This document shows positions 1-7,073 of a stretch of DNA of 64,000 bases, piece by piece; the first letter of the stretch is position 1, and the number at the start of each line of letters is the position of its first letter. Position numbers and translations under genes: made by a program. The DNA comes from Streptococcus uberis (lineage in GTDB: Bacteria; Bacillota; Bacilli; Lactobacillales; Streptococcaceae). The DNA is taken from assembly GCF_900475595.1 (NCBI RefSeq), contig NZ_LS483397.1, positions 529,001 to 593,000 of the forward strand, in the 5' to 3' direction. Under the pieces are notes generated by a model that was given only the letters and a program-made list of their open reading frames with translations, was not told where the DNA came from and did no database searches.

Positions 1-498
1 TTAGCAATTATAGTATTTATTTCAAGCCATTCAGAGTTTTTGCCTTTAACTTTTAGATATCAAACGGAAGCCTTTGATTTTATTGATAAAAACCTATGCA
101 CGAAAGAAAAAATTGAAAGAATAACAAGAGCAATAAATTTTGTTATTAACAATAGTCATTCAATGAAGACTTCATTCTTTTTTGAAAATCAAAATAACAT
201 CCTGCAAATTCCTTTTGAAAAAATATTTTTTATTGAAACTTCGTCAGAATCACATCGACTTATCTTGCACGGGAAAAATGAAATTATTGAATTTTATGGA
301 AGTATTTCTGAGGTATTAAAACAAGAACCAAGACTATTAAAATCTCATCGTTCTTATATAATCAACCCAAATAATGTGGTCAAAATTGATAAAAAAGAAC
401 GAACTATTTATTTTGAAAGAGGGATAAAGTGTTATGCTTCCCGTTCAAAATTAAAGTTTATTACAAATAGTATCAGTAACATAAGAAAGGAGAAATGA
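1..498 (+). CDS. LytTR response regulator, BlpR/SilA/ComE type (5' end outside window)
   Basis: The frame is open from base 1, so the gene begins upstream of the window. The first 30 or so residues fit the end of a receiver domain (IVFISSHSEF then a conserved AFDFIDK stretch), and the rest is a LytTR DNA-binding domain with the typical LKSHRSYIINP segment near its middle. Regulators of this family bind paired direct repeats upstream of bacteriocin and pheromone genes. The TTG at 40 is inside the domain and is not a plausible start. The kinase gene follows at once with an ATGA-type junction at 495-498, so the two form an operon. Family assignment is firm; the exact orthologue (BlpR or SilA) is inferred from context. 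Confidence 0.9.
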   Translation, partial: LAIIVFISSHSEFLPLTFRYQTEAFDFIDKNLCTKEKIERITRAINFVINNSHSMKTSFFFENQNNILQIPFEKIFFIETSSESHRLILHGKNEIIEFYGSISEVLKQEPRLLKSHRSYIINPNNVVKIDKKERTIYFERGIKCYASRSKLKFITNSISNIRKEK

Positions 499-520
499 GC
501 TGTTTATCTTCTTAGCAATT

Positions 521-1840
521 TTGGAAAAAATTTGTGACATTGCTGTCCCCATATTTTTATTTTATTTTATTACAAAGAGAAAAATAAAATTTAATGAAGT
601 AGTGATTGGAGTATCAATAAGGCTATTATTGATATTACTATTTGTATTTTTTTATGAAAAATTGATTATTAGTGATATATTTACATATTTATCATTACCT
701 TTATACATGTTTCTTTTTACTTCATATATCTATAAGTTTAATGTGAACCTGTTAACTATCTTTTATGCTCTATTTCCAATTACCTTATGGAATCTTATTT
801 ATCGAACTATTGTATTCTATCTATTACCCATTTTGGGAATTACTAATTCATACTTTCAGAAAAGTCTATTATTTCTACCTGTATATTTGTTATCAGTTAC
901 AATTTTAGTTTTATTTTTAGAAGCTTTTCATTATGATTTTTCAACGTTTTCAGAACAACAATTCAGTAAACAAGAGAAAAAACTAATAAGATTTGTAAAT
1001 TTCTTTATGATAACTTACTATTTCATGATTCAGATCATTTCATTTTTTGATTATCAATTAGCAATTGATACTCTATTTTATCGTCAACTTATTGTAACTT
1101 TATATTTTTTATTATTTTTAGGTATTTTGAATTCTTTGGACAAGCAAATTAGAGAGAAGCTTCAAAAAGAAATTATTTTTCAAAAAGAAATTCAATTTCA
1201 AAACCTTGAAAATTACAGTCGACATGTTGAAGAGTTGTATGATCAGGTACGACATTTTAGACACGATTATGCTAATATCTTATCAACATTAAAGATTGGA
1301 ATTGAAGAAGATGATATGACTATTGTAAAGGATGTATTTGAAAAAGTTTTAAAGGATTCAAATAGAGAATTGGAAAGTCATAAGTATGATATTACACGAT
1401 TAGTGAATATCGAAGACAGAGCTCTGAAGAGTTTATTGGCTTCTAAATTTATCCGAATGGAAGAAAAAGGAATAACTGTTTCTCTAGAAATTCCTTATAA
1501 AATAACAATTTGTGAGATGGAATTGATAGATTTTATAACGATTGTATCAATATTTATTGATAATGCAATTGAGGAAACATTTTTATCAAAGAACCCTAAG
1601 ATAACATTTGCATTTTTTGAGGATAGTAATAGACAAATCTGTATCATTGAAAATAGTACTCGAAATAATCAAATTGATATAACAAATATCTTTAATGAAT
1701 TTGAAACTTCTAAAGGTAAGGGCAGAGGCATTGGACTTTATAAGGTATCAAGAATATTAAAAAAATATCATTCTGTAAATTTAAAGACCCAAAGCCTAGA
1801 CTATAAATTTACACAAATATTAGAAATTATTTTTGAATAG
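521..1840 (+). CDS. Sensor histidine kinase of the HPK10 (AgrC/ComD/BlpH) family, start disrupted
   Basis: About 200 residues of hydrophobic N-terminal segments (six or so helices) precede a cytoplasmic coil and the phospho-acceptor motif FRHDYANI (His248 counting from the TTG at 521). An N box (IDNAIEE) and a glycine box (GRGIGLYKV) form the ATPase. These kinases sense exported double-glycine peptides. The start is odd. A good ribosome site (AAGGAG, 486-491) leads to ATG at 495, overlapping the regulator's stop as ATGA, but that frame stops after six codons. The frame of the kinase is open from 500 and encodes LFIFLAI before the TTG, as expected of the true N-terminus. One missing base near 501 would explain this. 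As written, translation could begin only at the TTG without a ribosome site. Confidence 0.85.
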   Translation: MEKICDIAVPIFLFYFITKRKIKFNEVVIGVSIRLLLILLFVFFYEKLIISDIFTYLSLPLYMFLFTSYIYKFNVNLLTIFYALFPITLWNLIYRTIVFYLLPILGITNSYFQKSLLFLPVYLLSVTILVLFLEAFHYDFSTFSEQQFSKQEKKLIRFVNFFMITYYFMIQIISFFDYQLAIDTLFYRQLIVTLYFLLFLGILNSLDKQIREKLQKEIIFQKEIQFQNLENYSRHVEELYDQVRHFRHDYANILSTLKIGIEEDDMTIVKDVFEKVLKDSNRELESHKYDITRLVNIEDRALKSLLASKFIRMEEKGITVSLEIPYKITICEMELIDFITIVSIFIDNAIEETFLSKNPKITFAFFEDSNRQICIIENSTRNNQIDITNIFNEFETSKGKGRGIGLYKVSRILKKYHSVNLKTQSLDYKFTQILEIIFE

Positions 1841-1849
1841 GAACTATCT

Positions 1850-1996
1850 TTATCTTGAAAAGTTTCCAATTTTAATTGCTGCATTTTTAGTAGTCTTATT
1901 AAAAATAGAATTTATTGTCCGCCACAATGACTTTCCTCCAATTATTTGATTTAATTCCGATTCTGAAAGTGTTGAAAATTGTTTAAAATTATTCAT
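1850..1996 (-). CDS. Double-glycine pheromone precursor (BlpC/SilCR/CSP-like), 48 residues
   Basis: A 48-codon frame reads ATG at 1996-1994 to TAA at 1852-1850. The leader MNNFKQFSTLSESELNQIIGG (21 residues) is a classical double-glycine leader with the hydrophobic pattern expected at -4, -7, -12 and -15. The mature part is 27 residues, begins KSLWRTINSIF and ends KIGNFSR, and has six Lys/Arg and no acidic residue, as in streptococcal inducing peptides. AGGA lies 12 bases before the ATG. It follows the exporter gene after a 35-base gap on the same strand and faces the kinase gene, the arrangement of blpA-B-C versus blpH-R. It could instead be a small bacteriocin, but position, size and charge favour the pheromone. 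Confidence 0.82.
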   Translation of the reverse strand: MNNFKQFSTLSESELNQIIGGKSLWRTINSIFNKTTKNAAIKIGNFSR

Positions 1997-2031
1997 AACA
2001 TTTATTTTTCCTATCTTATTGTAAAAGATTT

Positions 2032-4185
2032 TTAAGAATTTAATAATTGATAGTAGGCACCTTTTCTTGAAATTAATTCTTTATGACTTCCCATTTCAGA
2101 AATTTTACCTCTATTCATTACAATAATTCGATCAGTTTTCTCAGCGATAGCTAATCGATGTGCTATAAAAATAATGGTTTTATTTTTTAATTTCAAGAGA
2201 TTATTTATAATCAATTTTTCTGTTTGAATATCCAATCCACTCGTTGCTTCATCTAATATGAGAATGGGAGAATCACTTAACAATGCCCTAACTAAAGCGA
2301 TTCTTTGCTTTTGTCCTCCAGAAAGGCCAAATCCATCACTGAATTTGGTATTAAATTTGAGTGGCATTTTCTCTATATCTCCTAGTATTGCAGCAATTCG
2401 ACAAGCTTCCTCAATTTTTTCTTGAGAGATATCTTTATAGATACCAAATGTCAAATTTTCTATTATCGTCCCTGTAAATAAATAGGGTTGCTGTGGTAAA
2501 TAGTTAATAAAATATCGGATTGTTTTTTTATTAATCTTATCCATATCATAATTATTAATAGTTATTTTACCTTCAGTTGGTTTTTGGAAACCAACAATCA
2601 ACTTTGCAAGTGTCGTTTTTCCAGAGCCGCTAGTTCCAATTATACAAATTTTTTCTCCCTCCCTAATTGTTAAATTAATATTTTTCAAGAGATCGTGACC
2701 AATCCCATATTTAAAGGAGATATTTTTTAAATCTATGGTACGAAGTTTATCAATTTTTAATTTTGTATTCTGATTATTTTCGAATTCTGATTTCTCATAA
2801 TATACTTCATTAAGTCTGTTATTTGCTTCTTTTGCAGATTGTATCTTATTTTGTAAATTTATTATATTTTCAATAGGAGTAGTGAAGTAAACAAGTAGTG
2901 CATTGAAAGTAATTAACTGTCCAATTGAAATTTTTCCAGAGATAACCAATTTTGCTCCAACCCACAAAATAATAACATTTAATATTTGTTGGGTACCTTT
3001 TTTTAAAGCACTCTGAAGTACTGTTAATTTTTGTAAACGAAATGATTTTTGTAGGACCTCTCTAAATTCATCATTAATTCTTTTAAAACTTTTTTCTTCA
3101 CAAGATAGGGCTTTGATAGTTTCTATACCATTTAAATCTTCAATAATTGTTGAACTAACCAATGCATTTGCTTGCATTAATTCTTGATTCATTTTCTTAA
3201 ATGATTTATAAAAAGATAATATGAGTATGGTATAAATTGGAATTCCAACTAAAGTAATAGTAAATAATATTTTATTTTGAAAAAAGAGTGTCATTCCGAC
3301 ACAAATTGTCATCAAAAAATCCAGAAAAATCGTTAATATAGTTGATGCTATGGCATCTATAATAGAATTAGCATCATTAAATCTAGAGGTTATTTCTCCA
3401 GTTCGCCTAGTTGAAAAAAAGGATAAAGGTAATTTAAAAAGATGTTGAATATAGGCTAATATTATATCAATACTTAGTTTTTGATTTAATAGGATAAGTA
3501 GGTAATCTCGAAAATAAGTTAATATTTCTTGAAGAATGAAAGTGCTAATTAATCCGAATGTGATGATTTCTAAAGCAGAAAACATTTTATTCGGAATGTA
3601 GAAATCTATCGTGGCTTGTAGGTAATAGGAAGATAATATACTTATAAGAGTAATTATTAAACTAATTATTGTTATCAGAAAAATCAGTGTAAGACGCTTA
3701 CTAATGACTTTTGTATATGATACAGGAGAGAAAAAATTTTGATTTGTAGGAGAGTAATTTCGACTAGGTTTAAAAAGTAGGGCAACCCCAGTCCATTCCT
3801 CAGCAAACTTATCCTTTGCCATTTTTACGATTTTAACTGAGGGATCAGGATCTCCAATGAGGAGGTGATTTCTATATGATTTATAAACAATATAGTAATG
3901 TGCCAATTCATTATTTTTAATGACATGAACAATTAATGGGAAATCCAAATTTTTAATGTCAAAAAGTGATATATCCGCTTTAATAGCTTTTGTTTTGAAA
4001 CCAAGTGCGTTTGCTGCATTTATTATTCCAAGAGCTGTAGTTCCTTCGCGTGTAGTATTAGCTAATTGTCGAAAATAGCTAATAGAATAATGTGATCCAT
4101 AATATTTTGCAATAGAAGCTAATGCCGCCACTCCACAATCATTTTCGTCAACTTGTGAAGTATAGCTTTTGTAATAGTAGAACAT
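2032..4185 (-). CDS. Bacteriocin/pheromone exporter: C39 peptidase-ABC transporter (BlpA/ComA/SilE-like)
   Basis: The 717-residue protein has the three parts of a peptidase-containing ABC transporter. Residues 1-130 are a C39 cysteine peptidase with Cys17 (NDCG), His96 (AHYYIVY) and Asp112 (GDPDP) as the catalytic set. Residues about 160-450 are a six-helix transmembrane domain. The C-terminal nucleotide-binding domain has Walker A GTSGSGKTT, signature LSGGQKQR and Walker B ILILDEATSGLD. It removes double-glycine leaders and exports the peptides. GAAGGGAA precedes the ATG. The pheromone gene lies directly downstream. No HlyD-like accessory gene (BlpB/ComB) is seen in this window, though families of this type normally have one. 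Confidence 0.95.
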   Translation of the reverse strand: MFYYYKSYTSQVDENDCGVAALASIAKYYGSHYSISYFRQLANTTREGTTALGIINAANALGFKTKAIKADISLFDIKNLDFPLIVHVIKNNELAHYYIVYKSYRNHLLIGDPDPSVKIVKMAKDKFAEEWTGVALLFKPSRNYSPTNQNFFSPVSYTKVISKRLTLIFLITIISLIITLISILSSYYLQATIDFYIPNKMFSALEIITFGLISTFILQEILTYFRDYLLILLNQKLSIDIILAYIQHLFKLPLSFFSTRRTGEITSRFNDANSIIDAIASTILTIFLDFLMTICVGMTLFFQNKILFTITLVGIPIYTILILSFYKSFKKMNQELMQANALVSSTIIEDLNGIETIKALSCEEKSFKRINDEFREVLQKSFRLQKLTVLQSALKKGTQQILNVIILWVGAKLVISGKISIGQLITFNALLVYFTTPIENIINLQNKIQSAKEANNRLNEVYYEKSEFENNQNTKLKIDKLRTIDLKNISFKYGIGHDLLKNINLTIREGEKICIIGTSGSGKTTLAKLIVGFQKPTEGKITINNYDMDKINKKTIRYFINYLPQQPYLFTGTIIENLTFGIYKDISQEKIEEACRIAAILGDIEKMPLKFNTKFSDGFGLSGGQKQRIALVRALLSDSPILILDEATSGLDIQTEKLIINNLLKLKNKTIIFIAHRLAIAEKTDRIIVMNRGKISEMGSHKELISRKGAYYQLLNS

Positions 4186-4217
4186 AATATTTCCCTTCTA
4201 AATATTCCAATATTTAC

Positions 4218-4264
4218 ATTATGACAAAGATTTTGCAATGAAAATTCATTAATACCTAAATAAC
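4218..4264 (-). promoter_or_regulatory. Probable regulated promoter of the exporter-pheromone operon
   Basis: On the minus strand the 10-mer GTTATTTAGG (4264-4255) resembles the downstream repeat of the two bacteriocin operators, and it lies 31 bases before a -10-like CATAAT (4223-4218). The same distance is 30 and 31 bases at the other two promoters. The upstream repeat is poor here, so this may be a half-site or a weak operator. No good -35 is seen, consistent with an activator-dependent promoter. Confidence 0.5.
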
Positions 4265-4304
4265 ATGATTTAGTATTTATTGAAATATCAATAATAAATT
4301 TTGA

Positions 4305-4370
4305 GCCGTTCAGGCAATAATTGAACCATTTAGGGAAAAATCATTTTTCGAGACTTGAAAGTGATATATT
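4305..4370 (+). promoter_or_regulatory. Operator direct repeats and promoter of the first bacteriocin module
   Basis: Two 10-mers, GCCGTTCAGG (4305-4314) and ACCATTTAGG (4325-4334), repeat with a 20-base period. Thirty bases later is a -10-like TATATT (4365-4370) without a good -35. Paired imperfect repeats two helical turns apart are the known binding sites of LytTR activators such as BlpR, SilA and ComE. The layout recurs at 6274-6340, including the following sequence TCTCGAGATAAA. Confidence 0.75.
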
Positions 4371-4415
4371 TTGTATATCTCGAGATAAATACTGATATGG
4401 AGAAAGGAAATTTTC

Positions 4416-4649
4416 ATAAAAACACTCGAAGATTTTTCAGATTTGAATAATACCTATCTTTGTGAAATTAAAGGTAGGGGAAAAGTTAACTGGGGTAAGG
4501 TAGGAACTTGCGCTGCTGGTATTGCTGTTGGAGCTGGTGAAGGGGAATTAGCAACAGCTGGAGGTACTGCTTTCTTAGGTCCATATGCATTTGGAACTGG
4601 AGCGATTGGAGCAGTTATAGGAGGAGTTGGTGGAGCGATAACTTGTTAA
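4416..4649 (+). CDS. Class II bacteriocin-like peptide precursor, probably decayed
   Basis: A clear TTG-started frame runs from 4443, but the homologous reading frame goes back to ATA AAA ACA at 4416, preceded by GGAGAAAGGAAA. This looks like a normal leader whose ATG became ATA; compare ATGAAAACA at 6380. The leader end reads EIKGRG where a double glycine is expected, so the residue at -2 has become Arg. The mature part starts KVNWGKVGTCAAG, is glycine- and alanine-rich with GxxxG motifs and has two cysteines, one at the very end, as in Blp-type two-peptide bacteriocins. Both lesions should impair initiation and export. A fragment of a second copy lies at 6919-7073. Confidence 0.65.
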   Translation: MKTLEDFSDLNNTYLCEIKGRGKVNWGKVGTCAAGIAVGAGEGELATAGGTAFLGPYAFGTGAIGAVIGGVGGAITC

Positions 4650-4870
4650 AAATAATGTAGAAATGAGAAAAATATTGGTAAACCAAAAAAATTAAATAAA
4701 TTAAGATTAATAAGATTAGTTACAGGACAATTACCCATTTTTTATCTTATTTATTATTTAGTGATAAATCATGATGTGCTTAAGCATGTTTCTTTCCAAA
4801 GTGGATTTGTTTTATGTATGATCTTAGTGAACTCAGCAATCTGTAACTATTTTTTTACAAAAGAGATAAG
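4495..4870 (+). repeat. Segmental duplication, copy 1 (partner 6919-7292)
   Basis: About 375 bases covering most of the decayed bacteriocin and the first half of the adjacent membrane protein recur at 6919-7292 with roughly 90 percent identity by eye. The left boundary is the shared 10-mer GTAAGGTAGG. The right boundary lies after the segment encoding YFFTKEI. The two copies differ by one base in a poly-A run (seven here, six in the partner). Confidence 0.85.
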
Positions 4871-5100
4871 AAAAGAGAAAGTAAAAGAAAACTTGACATC
4901 GAACATACTATTTTCTCAATTAATATTTATCGTTATTTTTATTACCTTAGGGATTACTTGTTTTTATCGTTTTTTTTTGTATTGAAAATTTAGTGTTTTA
5001 CCAAAAAATAATAACAATCATTGTTGGTATTATTTCAATGATTTTCACGGTTTTATTGATTTGGGGAATAAAATATATAGATAAGTCGGATAAACATTAG
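4663..5100 (+). pseudogene. Bacteriocin-associated membrane (putative immunity) protein, two frameshifts, copy 1
   Basis: The intact segment is a GTG frame at 4761-4985, but coding continues at both ends in other frames. Upstream, ATG at 4663 begins MRKILVNQ and would read into the conserved LIRLVTGQLPIFYLIYYL stretch if the A7 run at 4685-4691 had one more or two fewer bases. Downstream, the T8 run at 4971-4978 has one base too many; with seven, the frame continues to 5100 and encodes a C-terminus like that of the second copy (7184-7516). The restored product would have about four hydrophobic helices. It lies directly after a bacteriocin gene, so an immunity role is likely, but I do not recognise the family. 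Confidence 0.65.
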
Positions 5101-5267
5101 AGCAAACAAGAAAAAATGTTTGATAACTATAAGATATGACACTTAAAATTATGATAAGTAGTAATTAGTTAGAGGTTACCTGTCAATTTTGAGTGGAATA
5201 ATAAAGTATTTTAACGAAAATAATATTGGAAAAATTATTATTTCAGAAAAGAAAGGTGGACATTTTG

Positions 5268-5492
5268 ATGAATTCAAATATCGAATTTGATAGTATTGAT
5301 ACAGAATTGCTTGAGAAAGTTATTGGCGGGAAAAATAATTGGCAGGCCAATGTTAGTGGTATTCTTGCAGCAGGTGCAGCAGGCGCGGCAATAGGAGCTC
5401 CAGTTTGTGGACTTGCATGTGGATATATTGGAGCAAAGACGGCAATTACATTGTGGGCAGGGGTAACTGGCGCTACTGGAGGATTTAAATAG
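5268..5492 (+). CDS. blpM: Two-peptide bacteriocin, BlpM-like subunit precursor
   Basis: The start is ATG at 5268, 8 bases after AGAAAGGTGG; the longer frame from 5226 has no ribosome site. The 21-residue leader ends EKVIGG. The 53-residue mature peptide begins KNNWQANVSG, carries the GYIGAK motif and ends LWAGVTGATGG followed by FK, which I recall as features of pneumococcal BlpM. It has two cysteines (VCGLAC) and several GxxxG motifs, through which two-peptide bacteriocins pair in the target membrane. The next gene, 10 bases on, is the expected partner. Recognition of BlpM is from memory of the family, not from a search. Confidence 0.82.
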   Translation: MNSNIEFDSIDTELLEKVIGGKNNWQANVSGILAAGAAGAAIGAPVCGLACGYIGAKTAITLWAGVTGATGGFK

Positions 5493-5502
5493 GAGTATAG
5501 TT

Positions 5503-5703
5503 ATGGATAAACATTTGGTACTTTCAAATCAACAATTATTAGATGTGGTAGGGGGGAATGCACCAGGGAATGCAGTATTAGGAGGACTGGGTGGATTGCA
5601 AACTGGAATAAAATATTGTAAAGTTCCTCATCCAGTTTTAAAAGGGGTATGCATCGTTGGTTTTACTACTGCAGGGGCATATTTAGCATACAAGGCAAAT
5701 TAA
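5503..5703 (+). CDS. blpN: Two-peptide bacteriocin, BlpN-like subunit precursor
   Basis: The 66-residue precursor has an 18-residue leader ending LLDVVGG and a 48-residue mature part starting NAPGNAVLGGLGG. The GLGGLQTG stretch gives GxxxG contacts, and two cysteines (KYCK and GVCIVG) could form a disulfide. The ribosome site GGAG (5493-5496) sits just after the stop of the BlpM-like gene. Gene pairing and sequence agree with the complementary peptide of a BlpMN-type bacteriocin. The following small membrane protein genes would then be immunity functions. Confidence 0.82.
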   Translation: MDKHLVLSNQQLLDVVGGNAPGNAVLGGLGGLQTGIKYCKVPHPVLKGVCIVGFTTAGAYLAYKAN

Positions 5704-5916
5704 ATGACCTTCACGTTATTCATAATATTATTTTCATGTTTATTACTTTTTATTTTATATGACAGTTTAAAAGCAAAAGAGTTTAGAAAATTATCATCAT
5801 ATGTTGTATTTTTAGTATTTTTCCTATTATTACATAACGAAAAAAAGGTAAATTCTCTTTCAATTTTACTACTCATTTTATTTTTTGACCTCTATAATGA
5901 AAATAGAAAAAGATAA
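5704..5916 (+). CDS. Small membrane protein, putative immunity for the BlpMN-like pair
   Basis: The ATG follows the stop of the preceding bacteriocin gene with no gap, so translation is probably coupled. The 70-residue product is almost entirely hydrophobic: a helix at about 2-20, then helices at about 31-45 and 49-65, with a basic tail ENRKR. Such proteins directly after two-peptide bacteriocins usually protect the producer. I do not recognise a named family. It overlaps the next gene by 20 bases. Confidence 0.7.
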   Translation: MTFTLFIILFSCLLLFILYDSLKAKEFRKLSSYVVFLVFFLLLHNEKKVNSLSILLLILFFDLYNENRKR

Positions 5917-6208
5917 ATATATTGTTTTCAATATGTTTCTTTTGTTAAAAGGGTTACTTCCGCTTAGTTTGACAACAATCTTAATAATTGTCTTTGGAAA
6001 TGTATTAAAAATAGATTCTTGGAAATATACGAAATTAATTCTTAGTGCAGTCACTTTTGAATTAGTCTGTTTTCTCCTGTCCAGACCAAAAGATAAACAC
6101 TATCTTTCATTAAAGGCAACTATCCAAAAATTTTCAACATTTATTAGACAAACAAAATATTTCTCTTCTAAATTCTCAAATATTAATATTTTGACAAAAA
6201 ATACTTGA
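5897..6208 (+). CDS. Membrane protein, putative immunity, C-terminus replaced (paralogue of 8722-9090)
   Basis: I use ATG at 5897 (MKIEKDKYIVF) rather than the TTG at 5885. Two hydrophobic segments (about 11-35 and 40-58) are followed by the conserved stretch SRPKDKHYL and a basic amphipathic region. From 5958 to 6165 the DNA is a near-copy of 8741-8948. After TKYFS the two diverge: here 13 residues rich in Asn, Ser and Lys end the protein, whereas the paralogue continues with two more membrane helices. The gene is thus probably a truncated or recombined version, and its function is uncertain. Confidence 0.6.
   Translation: MKIEKDKYIVFNMFLLLKGLLPLSLTTILIIVFGNVLKIDSWKYTKLILSAVTFELVCFLLSRPKDKHYLSLKATIQKFSTFIRQTKYFSSKFSNINILTKNT
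5958..6165 (+). repeat. Duplicated immunity-gene segment, copy 1 (partner 8741-8948)
   Basis: About 208 bases match 8741-8948 without gaps at a constant offset of 2783, with scattered substitutions. Both ends are abrupt, inside coding sequence. Confidence 0.85.
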
Positions 6209-6273
6209 AAAATTACTATAATGCCAAAATAACATTTTATTACTTAAATTGAACTTTTAAGTGGTCAAATAAT

Positions 6274-6340
6274 ACCGTTTAAGTTATATTTGGACTTTTT
6301 AGGAAAAATAAAAAAACTAGCAAAGGAAAAGTGCTAAATT
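6274..6340 (+). promoter_or_regulatory. Operator direct repeats and promoter of the second bacteriocin module
   Basis: ACCGTTTAAG (6274-6283) and ACTTTTTAGG (6294-6303) repeat with a 20-base period, and a -10-like TAAATT (6335-6340) lies 31 bases after the second repeat. No good -35 is present. The arrangement and the following TCTCGAGATAAA match the promoter at 4305-4370, so one regulator probably controls both. Confidence 0.75.
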
Positions 6341-6379
6341 GTATTAGTCTCGAGATAAAAAATATAGGAGGTATTCTAA

Positions 6380-6625
6380 ATGAAAACAAAGAGTAGTAAA
6401 CAATTCACTGAATTAACAGTGAAAGATCTCTCTGCCGTAATTGGTGGTGCTAAAGGTGTCTGTAAGTATGTTTATCCTGGTTCAAACGGTTATGCATGTC
6501 GATATCCCAATGGTGAATGGGGATATATTGTCACAAAAAGTAACTTTGAAGCTACCAAAGATGTTATAGTAAATGGATGGGTTTCTTCATTAGGTGGTGG
6601 TTATTTCCACGGAAATAGAGGGTAA
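6380..6625 (+). CDS. Double-glycine bacteriocin precursor, class IIa-like without YGNGV (peptide 1)
   Basis: ATG at 6380 follows AGGAGG by seven bases. The leader is 23 residues and ends LSAVIGG. The 58-residue mature peptide starts AKGVCKYVYPG, has two cysteines 12 positions apart, and contains the segment DVIVNGWVSSLGGGYFHG. The two N-terminal cysteines in a hydrophilic part, a helical middle and an NGW motif before a glycine-rich tail recall pediocin-like bacteriocins, but the hallmark YGNGV is absent. Peptide 2 at 7764 has the same plan. The next gene begins three bases after the stop and has the form of a class IIa immunity protein. Class assignment is inference. Confidence 0.75.
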   Translation: MKTKSSKQFTELTVKDLSAVIGGAKGVCKYVYPGSNGYACRYPNGEWGYIVTKSNFEATKDVIVNGWVSSLGGGYFHGNRG

Positions 6626-6627
6626 AC

Positions 6628-6927
6628 ATGAAAATAGATAATAATGAAATTATAAATGATGTTTATAATTTAATTTTAAGTAAATCACTAAAAAATGAAG
6701 AACGTGTTATTCTTACAAGATTTAAGGATAATATAGTTAATAGTAAAAATGTAAAAAAAGATATCTTAGAATTATCAGAAGAGTTAAGACAGTTAGCTGT
6801 TAAGAACATATCAAGAAAAGAAGTGATGAGTCGTGAACTAAATGAATTTTATAATAAAATTTCAGCCATTAAAGAAAAGGAACTCAACATTGGCAGAGGG
6901 ATAGGTTCATTTGGTGTAGTAAGGTAG
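6628..6927 (+). CDS. Bacteriocin immunity protein, EntA/PedB-like helical family
   Basis: The 99-residue soluble, charged and helical product starts MKIDNNEIINDVYNLIL, which has the look of the four-helix immunity proteins of class IIa bacteriocins (EntA_Immun family). It begins two bases after the preceding bacteriocin gene. The 3' end runs into a duplicated fragment: GTAGTAAGGTAGG at the stop is the junction with the copy of the decayed bacteriocin. The related pseudogene at 8426-8715 ends GLGSLGIVG, so this protein (GIGSFGVVR) has lost or changed at most its last residue. Such proteins protect by binding the mannose PTS receptor complex; that is family knowledge. Confidence 0.75.
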   Translation: MKIDNNEIINDVYNLILSKSLKNEERVILTRFKDNIVNSKNVKKDILELSEELRQLAVKNISRKEVMSRELNEFYNKISAIKEKELNIGRGIGSFGVVR

Positions 6928-7073
6928 GAACTTGCGCTGCTGGTATTGCTGTTGGAGCTGGAGAAGGGTATATAGCAACAGCTGGAGGTACTGCTTTCTT
7001 AGGTCCATATGCATTTGGAACTGGAGCGATTGGAGCAGTTAGAGGAGGAGTTGGTGGAGCGATGACTTGTTAA
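6919..7073 (+). pseudogene. Bacteriocin gene fragment, leaderless copy of 4495-4649
   Basis: The sequence from GTAAGGTAGGAACTTGC to the TAA at 7071-7073 repeats the mature region of the first bacteriocin. It has no start codon, leader or ribosome site in this frame, because the preceding immunity gene is joined at the shared 10-mer. It cannot make a secreted peptide. Confidence 0.8.

Noticed and set aside
5103..5122. Hairpin CAAACA/TGTTTG as a terminator
   Set aside because: Short stem without a following T run.
5226..5267. Longer N-terminus for the BlpM-like precursor
   Set aside because: The extra 14 residues are basic, lie before a good ribosome site (AGAAAGGTGG) and would break the usual double-glycine leader length.
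6242..6262. Inverted repeat ACTTAAA/TTTAAGT as an operator
   Set aside because: Seven-base AT-rich arms are common in this DNA; the paired direct repeats just downstream explain the promoter better.
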